A stretch of DNA of 64,000 nucleotides from Thiothrix phosphatis (GTDB lineage Bacteria > Pseudomonadota > Gammaproteobacteria > Thiotrichales > Thiotrichaceae). The position numbers and the translations under genes are program-made. Every line of letters starts with the position of its first letter. The first letter of the stretch is position 1. The stretch lies in NCBI RefSeq assembly GCF_035668035.1, contig NZ_JAYMYJ010000090.1:11970-75969 (forward strand). Reading direction: 5' to 3'. The notes beneath the pieces were generated by a model. The model was not told where the DNA came from and did no database searches. It saw only the letters and a list, made by a program, of their open reading frames with translations. Positions 25,371 through 34,406 of the stretch are shown here, in pieces.

Positions 25371-26466
25371 CAGCATCCTGATCATTATCCGCCGCTCCAA
25401 CGGCGATGTTTTGCTGGCGTCCCCCCTGATCCAGCGCTTGCAGGAAACCTATGCAGGGGCGGCAATCGATTTGCTGGTCAATGACGACACGCTGGCAATC
25501 GCTAAGGCATTGCCGCATGTGCGCAACATCCATGCCTATTCCTATCAGTGGAAGCAATTGCCCCGGCTGCGGCGTTTGCGGACTGAGGCCGCTTTTGTCG
25601 GCGCGCTTTGGCGGCGTTATGATCTGGCGATTTCCCTGTCCACCACCGACAGCAGCGTGCTGTACGCCTTGCTGTTTGGCCGCCATTCCATCAGCGCCAT
25701 CGATGATGAGCCGCGTAAAAGCTGGTGGAAAAAACGCCTTCTGGATGGTTATTACCGGTTGGATGGCGGGCGGCATACCCTGCTGAACAATCTGGAGGCG
25801 TTGCGCTTGCTGGGCATTGCGCCCGGTAGGATTGAACCCGCGATCCGCCACACGCCCGCCGCTGACAAGCGCGTGCAGGACAAATTGCAGGCGCGTGGGA
25901 TTGGGCGGTTCATTATTTTTCACCCGTCTGCGCAGTACCGCTACAAGGTTTACCCCGAACACTTGCGGCATGAACTGCTGAAGGCGCTGGCCGGATTGGG
26001 CATCCCGCTCGTGGTGACCGGGGCAAGGACGCCGCTGGATTTGCAGATCAAAGCCTCCCTGCCGGTGCTGGCAAATGTCCATGACCTGATCGGCGAAACC
26101 AGCCTGGATGAATACATCGCCCTCAGCAGCCAGGCGCTGGCCTATGTCGGCGGCGATACCCTCAACATGCATATCGCCGCCGCCCAAGGCAAACGGGTGT
26201 TCGCCATTTTCGGCCCGACCTTGCTGAAGCTCTGGTCGCCGTGGAGCAATGCCCTGCAACAGGCCGCCAGCGTCAGCCAGCCTGTGCAAACCTATGGGAA
26301 CGTCACCCTGTTCCAGGCGGACATGCCCTGCACGCCCTGCGGGCAGGCCGGTTGTGATAACCGGCATGGCGACAGCGAGTGCCTTTACCGGATTGATCCG
26401 GCTATCATCAGCGCCGAAGTCAGGGGCTGGCTACAACAACAAGGATTGATCGATGATGAAAATTAG
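25351..26466 (+). CDS. LPS heptosyltransferase-like protein, glycosyltransferase family 9
   Basis: This is a 371-residue family 9 glycosyltransferase. These enzymes add heptose or related sugars to the inner core of LPS from ADP-heptose. It has the start ILIIIRRSNGDVLLASPLIQ, a middle FIIFHPSAQYRYKVYPEH, and the donor-binding block YVGGDTLNMHIAAAQGKRVF followed by AIFGPT, all typical of WaaC/WaaF/WaaQ proteins. WaaQ-like is most likely, but the exact position on the core is unclear. The ATG lies inside the ligase gene, and the 3' end overlaps the following glycosyltransferase by 14 bases, indicating coupled translation. Confidence 0.9.
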   Translation: MNLQTVDSILIIIRRSNGDVLLASPLIQRLQETYAGAAIDLLVNDDTLAIAKALPHVRNIHAYSYQWKQLPRLRRLRTEAAFVGALWRRYDLAISLSTTDSSVLYALLFGRHSISAIDDEPRKSWWKKRLLDGYYRLDGGRHTLLNNLEALRLLGIAPGRIEPAIRHTPAADKRVQDKLQARGIGRFIIFHPSAQYRYKVYPEHLRHELLKALAGLGIPLVVTGARTPLDLQIKASLPVLANVHDLIGETSLDEYIALSSQALAYVGGDTLNMHIAAAQGKRVFAIFGPTLLKLWSPWSNALQQAASVSQPVQTYGNVTLFQADMPCTPCGQAGCDNRHGDSECLYRIDPAIISAEVRGWLQQQGLIDDEN

Positions 26467-27217
26467 CGGGCTGGTGATCACCTATAATGAGGCTGCCAAT
26501 ATCCGCGCCTGCCTGGAGTCGCTGTTTGAAGTCTGTGATGACGTGGTGGTGGTTGATTCCCTTAGCACCGACGGCACCGCCGAAATCGCTAGGGAAATGG
26601 GTGCCAATGTGGTTGAGCAGCCTTTCCTGGGCTATGGGCCGCAGAAAAACGCCGGTTTGCCCAAGTGCCGCCATGACTGGGTGTTGAGCCTGGACGCCGA
26701 TGAACGCCTGGATGCGGACGCCATCGCCGCCATCCGCCAGTTGGATGGGGAAAACGGCACTTACGACGCCTACGAATTCCGCCGCAAGAACCTGTTCCAT
26801 GGCAAATGGGTTCGCTGCACCTCCTGGTATCCCGATCATGTGCGGCGGCTGTTCAACCGCAGCAAAGCCCGTTTTTCAGACCTGCAATGCCATGAAAAGG
26901 TGGAAACCGCCAACAGCAAACAACTGGATTCCCACATCGTCCATTATTCCTACCGCGATTATCAGCACATGCTGCACAAGCTGAACCAGTATTCCAGCCA
27001 GTATGCGGACGACAATGCCGCGCAGGAAAAAAGGGTCAGCGCGCTGTCGCCCCTGGCGCACGGCCTGTTTGCGTTCCTCAAGAACTATCTCATCAAGCGC
27101 GGCTTCCTGTGCGGGTTTGACGGCTTCACCATTTCGCTGCTGAACGCGCTCGGCTCCTATTTCAAATACGCCAAGCTGCTGGAAAAACAGCGTTACGGCG
27201 CAGGCGGCGCGCCATGA
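26453..27217 (+). CDS. Glycosyltransferase family 2, WaaE/KdtX-like
   Basis: This is a 254-residue family 2 glycosyltransferase similar to WaaE/KdtX, which adds a beta-1,4-linked glucose to the first heptose of the LPS core. Visible features are ISGLVITYNEAANIRACLES at the start, VVVDSLSTDGTAEIA, GYGPQKNAGLPKCRHDWVL and the DXD motif in SLDADERLDADA. A C-terminal amphipathic stretch (LKNYLIKRGFLCGFDGF) could touch the membrane. Two ATGs (26453, 26456) are possible. The stop and the next start share ATGA. Confidence 0.9.
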   Translation: MMKISGLVITYNEAANIRACLESLFEVCDDVVVVDSLSTDGTAEIAREMGANVVEQPFLGYGPQKNAGLPKCRHDWVLSLDADERLDADAIAAIRQLDGENGTYDAYEFRRKNLFHGKWVRCTSWYPDHVRRLFNRSKARFSDLQCHEKVETANSKQLDSHIVHYSYRDYQHMLHKLNQYSSQYADDNAAQEKRVSALSPLAHGLFAFLKNYLIKRGFLCGFDGFTISLLNALGSYFKYAKLLEKQRYGAGGAP

Positions 27218-28074
27218 AAGTCAGCGCCTGCACCTTCATCCGCAATGGCCAACTGCTGGGCTATCCGTTTGTGGAGTCGATCCGTTCCGTCCTGCCAATT
27301 GTCGATGAATTCGTCATTGCGGTGGGGCAGGGGGACGATGACACCCTCGCCATCCTCCAGGACTTGAAGGAGCCGAAACTGCGCCTGATCGAAACCGTCT
27401 GGAACGACCATATGCGGGTCAAGGGCTACGTCTACGGCCAGCAGAAAATGATCGCCCAGTTCGCCTGCACGGGCGAATGGATTTTCTATTTGGAGGGCGA
27501 TGAGGTCGTGCATGAAAAGGATTTGCCGCTGATCCAGGCCAGCATGCAGCTGCATCTGGATGACCCGGCGGTGGAGGCGCTGGTGTTCGATTACCTGCAT
27601 TTTTACGGCAACGCCAACACCTATCTGTGGTCGCCCGGCTGGTACCGGCGCGCGCCGCGCATCATCAAGGCATCGGTGCGCAGCTATGCGCCAGATGGGC
27701 TGTTCTGGCTGGTGCTGGACTCCAACAAACGCGGACGCTATCCGCAGGCGGCGCATACCGGCGCGACCCTGTACCACTATGGCTGGGTCAGGAGCGAGGC
27801 GCAGATGAACCTGAAAGCCAGCCGGGTGGAAAAATACTGGAACAAGCAGAACGCCGCGATTGACTACCGTGAGATGGATGGGCGCATCCTGCGTGAATTT
27901 TCCGGGACGCACCCGGCGGTGGTGCAAGACTGGCTACCGAAGGAACCCGGCCTGTTCCAGGTCAACCCGGATTACCAGCCGAGCCGCAAGCAGCGGCGCC
28001 ATTGGAGGATGCTGCAACTGGAGCGCTGGTTCGGGCTGGATCTGGGCAAGAAACACTACAAGCTGGTGCGCTGA
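27214..28074 (+). CDS. Glycosyltransferase family 2-like protein
   Basis: This is a 286-residue protein with a GT-A core: CTFIRNGQLLGYPFVESIRS at the start, IVDEFVIAVGQGDDDT, and FYLEGDEVVHEKDLP as the DXD-like metal site. It also has the late block WSPGWYRRAPRIIKASVRSY seen in uncharacterised glycosyltransferase-like proteins. The sugar specificity is unknown. It starts in an ATGA overlap with the WaaE-like gene. Its stop is separated from the recC ATG by one base, so recC is probably translated by ribosomes leaving this gene. Confidence 0.8.
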   Translation: MKVSACTFIRNGQLLGYPFVESIRSVLPIVDEFVIAVGQGDDDTLAILQDLKEPKLRLIETVWNDHMRVKGYVYGQQKMIAQFACTGEWIFYLEGDEVVHEKDLPLIQASMQLHLDDPAVEALVFDYLHFYGNANTYLWSPGWYRRAPRIIKASVRSYAPDGLFWLVLDSNKRGRYPQAAHTGATLYHYGWVRSEAQMNLKASRVEKYWNKQNAAIDYREMDGRILREFSGTHPAVVQDWLPKEPGLFQVNPDYQPSRKQRRHWRMLQLERWFGLDLGKKHYKLVR

Positions 28075-28075
28075 C

Positions 28076-31000
28076 ATGTTGCGCCTGCACCATTCCAACC
28101 AGTTGGAGCGGCTCGCGGAGCAATTCGCCCGTTTGCAGGCCGCAGAACCTTTGCCGCCGCTGGAAACGGAACGGGTGGTGGTGCAGAACATCGGCATGGG
28201 GCGTTGGCTTTCCCTGCAAACGGCGCAGCACATCGGCGTCGCCGCCAATATCCGCTACCTGTTCCCGGCTGAAATGACCTGGGAGTTGCTGCGCCTGGTG
28301 CTGCGCGACGTGCCGCTGCAAGACCCGTGCGCGGCGCACATCCTGCGCTGGCGGTTGCTCGACATCTTTTTGCAGGAACCGGGGCAGTGGCCGGAACTGG
28401 AGCGCTACCTCGGCGCAGGCGAGTCCGCCGCTTGGCAACTGGCCGGACAAATCGCCAAGGCGTTTGACCAGTACCTGTTTTTCCGCCCGGAATGGATCCG
28501 TGGATGGGAAAACGGCAATGGCGCAGGCGATGACTGGCAGGCGCGGCTGTGGCGGCGGATGGCGGGCGAACGGCAACTGCCGCATTGGGTGCGCTTGCAG
28601 GAACGTTTCGCCCACGCCATCGGCATGACCGATGTCTCGGTATTGCCCCGGCGCATCAGTTTTTTCTCCGTGCCGGTGCTGTCGCCCGGTTATGTGCAAC
28701 TGTTGGGGGAAATCGGCCAATACATCGACATCGACTTCTATTTGCTGAACCCCTGCGAGGAGTACTGGGGCGACATCGAGTCCGAAAAGCGCAAGCACAA
28801 ACAGCAGGCCGAGGTGCAGGATTATTTCAGCGTCGGCAACCCGCTGCTTGCGTCCTGGGGGCGGCAGGGGCGGGATTTCATCGACTTGTTGGTCGAAGCG
28901 GAAGCGGATATGGATGGCCCGCCCCTGTTTGCGGAGCCGGATGGTTCCACCCTGCTGGGGCGCATCCAGGCCGACATCCTGCATTTGCAGATGCCTGAAA
29001 TTCTCCCTCTCCCCTTGGCGGGGGCAAGGGCGGGGAAGGGGGGGATTCCCTCCCTCGCTTTCCACGCCTGCCATTCGCCGATGCGCGAGGCGGAGGTCCT
29101 GTACGACCAGTTGCTGGCGCTGTTCGAGGCCAACCCGGATCTGACGCCTGCGGATGTGGCGGTGATGACGCCCGACATCGACACCTATGCGCCGTACCTG
29201 GATGCGGTGTTTTCCAGCGCCGAACATCCCCTGCCATTCAGTATCGCCGACCGCAGCCCCGGTTATGCGCAGGGCATCATCAACCTGTGCGAATGCCTGT
29301 TGGAACTGCCGCAAGGCCGCTGTGACGCCGAAAGCGTGCTGGCTTTGCTGGAATTTGAGGAAGTGCGCGCCCATATCGGGCTGGATGAAGCCCAGGTGAG
29401 GCAATGCCGCGCCTGGATACGCGCCGTCAATATCCGTTGGGGGGTCGACGCCGCCGCGAGGCCGGAACTGGGGGGCGCGGACACTGCCGAACACACTTGG
29501 CGCTACGGGCTAGACCGGCTGCTGTTGGGTTACGCCATGCCGGGCGATGAGCTGTTCGGCGGTGTGCTGCCCTGGAATGACATCGAAGGCAGTCAGGCCG
29601 AAATGCTGGGCCGCCTGCAACAGGTGCTGGAAGCCGTCTTCGAGCTGGCGGGCTGGCGCTGGCGACAGCAGGCGGTGACGGAATGGAACCGCCGCATCCG
29701 CCGCCTGCTGGAAACCGTGGTGGGCGAAGATGCGCCCCTGCAAACGCTGTGGCAGGCGCTGGAGACGCTGGAGCGGACGCTGGCGCAAGCCGGTTTCGAC
29801 CAGCCGCTCGCTTGGCCGGTGTACCAAAGCGCCTTGTTGGAGCAACTGGACAAACGCAGCGAGTCGGAAGGCTTCCTGGGCCGTGGCGTCACTTGTTGCG
29901 CCCTGATGCCGATGCGTACTGTGCCATTCCGTTTTGTCGCCCTGCTCGGCATGAATGACGGCGTGTTCCCGCGCCGTGATACCCGCGCCAGTTTCGACCG
30001 GATGGGGCAGCAGCTCCGCCGGGGCGACCGCCTCAAGCGCGATGAAGACCGTTACTTGTTCCTGGAAAGCCTGCTGTCGGCGCGTGATTGGCTATACGTC
30101 AGCTATATCGGCCAAAGCCCGCGTGACAATAACGAATTGCCGCCTTCCGTGCTGGTCAGCGAACTGCTGGATTATGTGGAGCGCTGTGTGCCGGGCAGCC
30201 GGGAAAGCCTGCTGACGCGGCATCCGTTACAGGCGTTCAGTCGGCAATACCTGCGTGGTGAGCGGGGTTTGTTCACCTACAGCGCATACGGGCAAGGGCA
30301 AACGGCGGAGGATGCCGCCAAGGCGGTCTGTCTGCCGTTCTGGCAGGGGGAAACCTTGCCGGAGCCAGACCCGGCTTACCGCCAGGTCAATTTGGCGGAA
30401 CTGATCCGCTTTTACCAGCATCCGGGGCGGGCTTTCCTGAAGGAGCGCTTTGGCCTGCGTCTGGCGGAAGCGGGCGAGGAACTGCCGGTGCGTGAACCCT
30501 TCACCCTGGAGCAGTACAGCGACCGTGACGTGCGCGCCTGCATTTTCCGGCAGTTGCAGCGGGGGCTGCCTGCCGTCAGCGCATTGCCGCTGTTGCGGGC
30601 GCAGGGCCTGTTGCCGCATGGCAAGCCCGGCGATCTGGCGTTCCAACAGGAAGTGGGCGTCACCGAGGCGTTTTTCCAGGCGATCCAGCCAGTGCCGGAA
30701 TTGCGGCGCGAACACTTCAGCTTGGCGTTGGACGGGTTCCACCTCAGCGGCGTCATTGGCAACCTGGATGCAAGTAGCGGGCGCAGGATCGATGAGCTGG
30801 GGAATTTGAGCTATTGGAACTGGCTGGACATCTGGCTGCATCATCTGGCGCTCAATGCGCTGGAGGCGACAGCTTTCCCCCGCCACACCTGGGTGCATTC
30901 ACCAGACCGGCATTACCAATTGCAGCCGGTGGCGGACGCCCGCGAACAGCTGCAACAGCTGCTGGACTGGTATTGGCAGGGCTTGCGGGAGCCGCTGCCA

Positions 31001-31228
31001 TTTTTCCCCAAATCCGGCTTCAACCTGATGGAGCAGGGCGAGCCGGACATCAGCCGGGTGATGAGCACCTGGGAAGGCAGCGGCAATTTCAGCGGTGAAA
31101 GCGAAAAGCCTGAATACCGTTTGCTTTACCGGGGCGTCAACCCGCTGGAAGGGCAGCCGGACGCCTTTCTGGAAATCGCCGGGTATGTCTTTGGGAGCCT
31201 GTTCGCCGCCAGAAGCACGTTGGATTGA
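28076..31228 (+). CDS. recC: Exodeoxyribonuclease V subunit gamma (RecC)
   Basis: RecC is the Chi-recognising scaffold of the RecBCD helicase-nuclease for double-strand-break repair. The ATG at 28076 gives 1050 residues, somewhat shorter than E. coli RecC (1122). The longer open frame from 27860 lies inside the previous gene and is rejected. Conserved blocks are VVQNIGMGRWLSLQTA near the start, FHACHSPMREAEVLYDQLLA, FRFVALLGMNDGVFPRR, and the ending FLEIAGYVFGSLFAARS, so the protein looks complete. A GC-rich palindromic repeat is inserted in frame at about 29001-29050, in the linker before FHACHS. Neither recB nor recD follows. Confidence 0.95.
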   Translation: MLRLHHSNQLERLAEQFARLQAAEPLPPLETERVVVQNIGMGRWLSLQTAQHIGVAANIRYLFPAEMTWELLRLVLRDVPLQDPCAAHILRWRLLDIFLQEPGQWPELERYLGAGESAAWQLAGQIAKAFDQYLFFRPEWIRGWENGNGAGDDWQARLWRRMAGERQLPHWVRLQERFAHAIGMTDVSVLPRRISFFSVPVLSPGYVQLLGEIGQYIDIDFYLLNPCEEYWGDIESEKRKHKQQAEVQDYFSVGNPLLASWGRQGRDFIDLLVEAEADMDGPPLFAEPDGSTLLGRIQADILHLQMPEILPLPLAGARAGKGGIPSLAFHACHSPMREAEVLYDQLLALFEANPDLTPADVAVMTPDIDTYAPYLDAVFSSAEHPLPFSIADRSPGYAQGIINLCECLLELPQGRCDAESVLALLEFEEVRAHIGLDEAQVRQCRAWIRAVNIRWGVDAAARPELGGADTAEHTWRYGLDRLLLGYAMPGDELFGGVLPWNDIEGSQAEMLGRLQQVLEAVFELAGWRWRQQAVTEWNRRIRRLLETVVGEDAPLQTLWQALETLERTLAQAGFDQPLAWPVYQSALLEQLDKRSESEGFLGRGVTCCALMPMRTVPFRFVALLGMNDGVFPRRDTRASFDRMGQQLRRGDRLKRDEDRYLFLESLLSARDWLYVSYIGQSPRDNNELPPSVLVSELLDYVERCVPGSRESLLTRHPLQAFSRQYLRGERGLFTYSAYGQGQTAEDAAKAVCLPFWQGETLPEPDPAYRQVNLAELIRFYQHPGRAFLKERFGLRLAEAGEELPVREPFTLEQYSDRDVRACIFRQLQRGLPAVSALPLLRAQGLLPHGKPGDLAFQQEVGVTEAFFQAIQPVPELRREHFSLALDGFHLSGVIGNLDASSGRRIDELGNLSYWNWLDIWLHHLALNALEATAFPRHTWVHSPDRHYQLQPVADAREQLQQLLDWYWQGLREPLPFFPKSGFNLMEQGEPDISRVMSTWEGSGNFSGESEKPEYRLLYRGVNPLEGQPDAFLEIAGYVFGSLFAARSTLD
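29001..29050. repeat. GC-rich palindromic element inside recC
   Basis: A C-rich run (29004-29014) is followed by G-rich sequence up to about 29044. CCCTTG at 29012-29017 pairs with CAAGGG at 29025-29030 across a seven-base loop. It encodes LPLPLAGARAGKGG in a linker of RecC. The layout resembles dispersed REP-like elements common in proteobacteria. That it is a member of a repeat family is inference, because only one other candidate occurs here (34887-34914). Confidence 0.45.
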
Positions 31229-31241
31229 GCCGCCGCCTGCG

Positions 31242-31394
31242 TCAGAACAGGGTGTAGATGAATGGTGCCAAGGCGGAACCTTGGGCGAACACCAACAAGG
31301 CGCCAAACAGCACCAGCACCAAGATAATGGGGGCCAGCCAATATTGCTTGCGTTCGATCATGAACAGGCCGAGTTCTTTCAGTAAATCCAGCAT
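31242..31394 (-). CDS. DUF5989 / SxtK-like small membrane protein
   Basis: This 50-residue protein is encoded on the minus strand. It has an amphipathic N-terminus (MLDLLKELGLFMIERKQYW), a single hydrophobic helix (LAPIILVLVLFGALLVFAQG) and the ending SALAPFIYTLF. This is the DUF5989 pattern, and SxtK of saxitoxin clusters is a protein of the same kind placed after a carbamoyltransferase. Its ATG shares a base with the stop of the SxtJ-like gene (TGATG). It is convergent with recC, whose stop is 13 bases away. A membrane-anchored accessory of the carbamoyltransferase is the likely role. Confidence 0.88.
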   Translation of the reverse strand: MLDLLKELGLFMIERKQYWLAPIILVLVLFGALLVFAQGSALAPFIYTLF

Positions 31395-31663
31395 CAGAAT
31401 AACCTCTCGACGTGGTTGGGTGGGCGTGGTTGGCTGGGTTGGCGGAGTGACGCGCCGTCAGCCGTTTTCAGTGCGCGGATATGCCCTTGTTTCAGGCAAG
31501 CCATTAGCAAGCCAATGGGCACAATCAGTAGAAAATAGGCGATACCCAACAATATCCGGGTGTTGATCCAGCCCAGCAGGTCTCCAAACTTTATCCAGGC
31601 CGCGTAAGCGGTGCGCAGGAAACCGGCCTTTTTCGGGGTGGGTTTAGTCGGGGGTGAATGCAT
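31394..31663 (-). CDS. SxtJ-like small membrane protein
   Basis: This 89-residue protein starts at the ATG 31663, inside the 3' end of the carbamoyltransferase gene (20-base overlap). A longer frame to 31927 is only antisense-of-frame shadow. It has the segment WIKFGDLLGWINTRILLGIAYFLL, then a second hydrophobic stretch ending LLMACLKQG and a polar Pro/Gln-rich tail. This is typical of the SxtJ family found beside O-carbamoyltransferases. It is coupled to the DUF5989 gene by TGATG. Function is unknown; membrane recruitment or modulation of the carbamoyltransferase is plausible. Confidence 0.85.
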   Translation of the reverse strand: MHSPPTKPTPKKAGFLRTAYAAWIKFGDLLGWINTRILLGIAYFLLIVPIGLLMACLKQGHIRALKTADGASLRQPSQPRPPNHVERLF

Positions 31664-33488
31664 TGCGCCAGTCTCCTGAATCTTGCCATTCCGGTTGCGC
31701 CTGTTTGGACAGCAGGCAATTTTCCAGCACCAGGTAGTCCATATCGGTGCGCATGAAGCAGCGGTAGGCATCCTGTGGGGTGCAGACAATGGGTTCGCCG
31801 CGCACATTGAACGAGGTGTTGACCAGCACCGGGCAGCCGGTGAGCTGTTCGAACGCATCCAGCAACTGGTAGAAGCGCGGGTTGGTTGTGGGGTGGACGG
31901 TTTGCAGGCGGGCGGAATAATCCACATGGGTGACCGCCGGAATGTGCGAACGCGGCACCTTGAGCCGGTCGAGGCCGGTCAGGGCTGGCGTTTCCCCGTG
32001 GGCCGCGATGCGCCGTTTTTCCAGCACTTCCGCCACCATCAGCATGTAGGGGCTGTTGCGGCCGTGTTGGAACCATTCGCCCACCTTGTCGTATTTGACG
32101 GCGGGGGCGAACGGGCGGAATGACTCGCGGTATTTGATCTTGAGGTTCATGACCGACTGCATGGCGGGGTTGCGGGCATCGCCCAGGATGGAGCGTGCGC
32201 CCAATGCGCGGGGGCCGAACTCCATCCGCCCCTGGAACCAGCCGACCACTTTGCCATCAGCAAGGATGGCGGCGACCTGTTCCATGAGCGCCTTGTCGTC
32301 CAGGGCGGTGTACGGCAGATGCTGCCCATCCAGCCATTGGCGGATGGTGTCCGGCGGGAAAGCGGGGCCGAGGTAAGCGCCTTGCATGCTGTCTTCCGGC
32401 TCAACCTGTCGGGGCTGGTTGTGGTATTCGTGCCAGATGGCCAGGGCTGCGCCCAGCGCGCCGCCCGCGTCGCCCGCCGCCGGTTGTATCCAGATGTCCC
32501 GGAACGGGCCTTCCCGCAACAGGCGTCCATTGGCCACGCAATTCAGCGCCACCCCGCCAGCCAGGCACAGGTGATCGTTGCCGGTTTCGCGTTGCACGGT
32601 GCGTGCCAGCCGCAACACGATTGCTTCGGTGACAGCCTGGATGGAGCGGGCAATGTCCATTTCCCGCTGGGTCAGCCTGCTTTCCGGCTGGCGTGGCGGC
32701 GCACCAAACAGCTCGGCGAAACGGCGGTTGGTCATGGTCAGGCCGGTGGCATAACCGAAATGCGCCATGTTCAGGCGGAAAGTCCCGTCCGCGCGCAAAT
32801 CCACCAGCTTGTCGAGGATCAGTTCCACGTAGCGGGGTTCGCCGTAGGGTGCCAGCCCCATCAGTTTGTATTCGCCCGAATTGACCTTGAAACCGGCGTA
32901 ATAGGTGAAGGCGGAATACAGCAGGCCCAGCGAGTGCGGAAAATCCATCTGCCACAGCGGGGTCAGGCGGTTTCCATCGCCTTGCCAGACCGAGGTGGTA
33001 GCCCATTCGCCGACCCCATCCAGGCACAGGACTGCCGTTTTGGCGAAGGGGCTGGGGTAAAAGGCCGAGGCGGCGTGCGCCTGATGGTGCTCTGTAAACA
33101 GCAGCGGCGGCAGCGCCTTTGCCTTGAGCCCGGACAGCGCCGCCAGTTCCGTTTGCAGGGTTTGTTTCAGGAACAGCTTGTCCTTCAGCCATACCGGCAT
33201 GGCGGTGACGAATGAGCGGAAGCCCCGTGGCGCGTAGTGCAAATACGTTTCCAGCAGGCGTTCGAATTTCAGCAGGGGTTTGTCATAGAAGACCACTTGG
33301 CTGACCGCTTGCAGGCTGATCCCGGCGGCTTCCAGGCAATAGCGGATGGCGTGGGCCGGGAAGGCCGGGTCGTGCTTTTTGCGGGTAAAACGCTCTTCCT
33401 GGGCTGCGGCCACGATCCGCCCATTGTGCAGCAGCGCCGCCGCGCTATCGTGGTAATAGGCGGAAAGGCCGAGGATATAGGAATTCAT
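31644..33488 (-). CDS. O-carbamoyltransferase (NodU/CmcH/SxtI family)
   Basis: Enzymes of this family move a carbamoyl group from carbamoyl phosphate, by way of carbamoyl-AMP, to a hydroxyl of a sugar or natural product. The 614-residue protein has the Kae1-like N-terminal half (ILGLSAYYHDSAAALLHNG, the metal-site block FTEHHQAHAASAFYPS, LCLDGVGEWATT, LAGGVALNCVANG) and the C-terminal half with GRMEFGPRALGARSILGD and VLVNTSFNVRGEPIV. The ATG 33488 is preferred to 33500 because it begins the conserved strand. With its two small partners it matches the sxtI-sxtJ-sxtK arrangement. In this setting carbamoylation of a cell-surface glycan is the simplest hypothesis. Confidence 0.93.
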   Translation of the reverse strand: MNSYILGLSAYYHDSAAALLHNGRIVAAAQEERFTRKKHDPAFPAHAIRYCLEAAGISLQAVSQVVFYDKPLLKFERLLETYLHYAPRGFRSFVTAMPVWLKDKLFLKQTLQTELAALSGLKAKALPPLLFTEHHQAHAASAFYPSPFAKTAVLCLDGVGEWATTSVWQGDGNRLTPLWQMDFPHSLGLLYSAFTYYAGFKVNSGEYKLMGLAPYGEPRYVELILDKLVDLRADGTFRLNMAHFGYATGLTMTNRRFAELFGAPPRQPESRLTQREMDIARSIQAVTEAIVLRLARTVQRETGNDHLCLAGGVALNCVANGRLLREGPFRDIWIQPAAGDAGGALGAALAIWHEYHNQPRQVEPEDSMQGAYLGPAFPPDTIRQWLDGQHLPYTALDDKALMEQVAAILADGKVVGWFQGRMEFGPRALGARSILGDARNPAMQSVMNLKIKYRESFRPFAPAVKYDKVGEWFQHGRNSPYMLMVAEVLEKRRIAAHGETPALTGLDRLKVPRSHIPAVTHVDYSARLQTVHPTTNPRFYQLLDAFEQLTGCPVLVNTSFNVRGEPIVCTPQDAYRCFMRTDMDYLVLENCLLSKQAQPEWQDSGDWRNAFTPD

Positions 33489-33623
33489 CAAACAAGCCAT
33501 GGTCCTGATCAGTGGTGGGGCGGCAAGCCAGTTACCGGCGGTCAGGCCAATGTTGGGAAGGTTGCAGGGCGGGGTTCAAGCACAAACCCGCCAATGGTCA
33601 GGTTTTGGTGACAGGCATGCAGC

Positions 33624-34289
33624 TTACCGGGCGGGCGGGCGCAGGGAAATGACCGGCCATCCCCGTTGCAGGGCGGTTGCGCGCAAGGTGTCATCCGGGT
33701 CAACCGCGATGGGGTTGTCCACCATGGCCAGTAAGGGCAGGTCATTGTGGGAGTCGCTGTAAAAGTAACTGCCGCTCAGGGTTTCCGTCCGCTGTTTCAG
33801 CCATTGCTGCAAGCGCGTGACCTTGCCAGCCTGGAAACAGGGCACGCCGTCGATTTCGCGGGTATAGTGGCCATTGGCCACTTTTGGCTCCGTCGCCAGC
33901 AGGTGGGGGATGCCGAAAGCCTCGGCGATGGGGCGGGTGATGAAGCTGTTGGTGGCGGTGATGATGACCAGCGTATGCCCCTGGCTGCGGTGCTTTTCCA
34001 CCAGCGCCAACGCGGCCTCCGACATCAGCGGGCGGATGGCCGTCGCCATGAATTCCCGGTGCAGCGCCGCCAGTTCTTCCATGCTGCGTTCGCTCAACGG
34101 CTGGAAGGAAAAGGCCGAAAATTCATGGATGTCCAGAATTCCCTGTTTGTATTGCTCGTAAAAATACTGGTTGGCGGTTTCGTAATGGTCCCGTTCCACC
34201 AGCCCCTTCCCAACCAGAAACTGTCCCCATTCGTAATCGCTGTCGCCACTGAGTAAGGTGTTGTCCAGATCGAAAAGCGCCAAGGCCAT
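33624..34289 (-). CDS. HAD-IB family phosphatase (SerB-like)
   Basis: This is a 221-residue HAD hydrolase. Motif I is LFDLDNTLLSGDSD with the nucleophile aspartate, motif II lies in LVIITATNSFIT, and motif IV is FYSDSHNDLPLL. The ATG 34289 is taken because the nucleophile block starts directly after it; the extension to 34343 has no family sequence. The gene sits divergently beside rppH, as a related HAD protein does in Pseudomonas (PA0335 beside PA0336), where a histidinol-phosphate phosphatase role has been proposed. The substrate is not proven here. Confidence 0.85.
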   Translation of the reverse strand: MALALFDLDNTLLSGDSDYEWGQFLVGKGLVERDHYETANQYFYEQYKQGILDIHEFSAFSFQPLSERSMEELAALHREFMATAIRPLMSEAALALVEKHRSQGHTLVIITATNSFITRPIAEAFGIPHLLATEPKVANGHYTREIDGVPCFQAGKVTRLQQWLKQRTETLSGSYFYSDSHNDLPLLAMVDNPIAVDPDDTLRATALQRGWPVISLRPPAR

Positions 34290-34406
34290 ATTGCGGGCTC
34301 CTGTTGGGAAAAAGCGTTGATTGTACCCGCTTTTTGTCTTCATGAAATTGCCGAATGGTGACAGTTATGAAAAAATCAGGGTAAGTTAAGCTTTGGAGAG
34401 AGAATC

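Noticed and set aside
27860..28075. A longer start for recC
   Set aside because: The extra 72 residues overlap the glycosyltransferase gene out of frame and have no RecC similarity. The ATG at 28076 begins the conserved sequence.
28076..31228. recC as a truncated pseudogene because it is shorter than in E. coli
   Set aside because: The start, middle and C-terminal RecC blocks are all present with no internal stop; RecC length varies between species.
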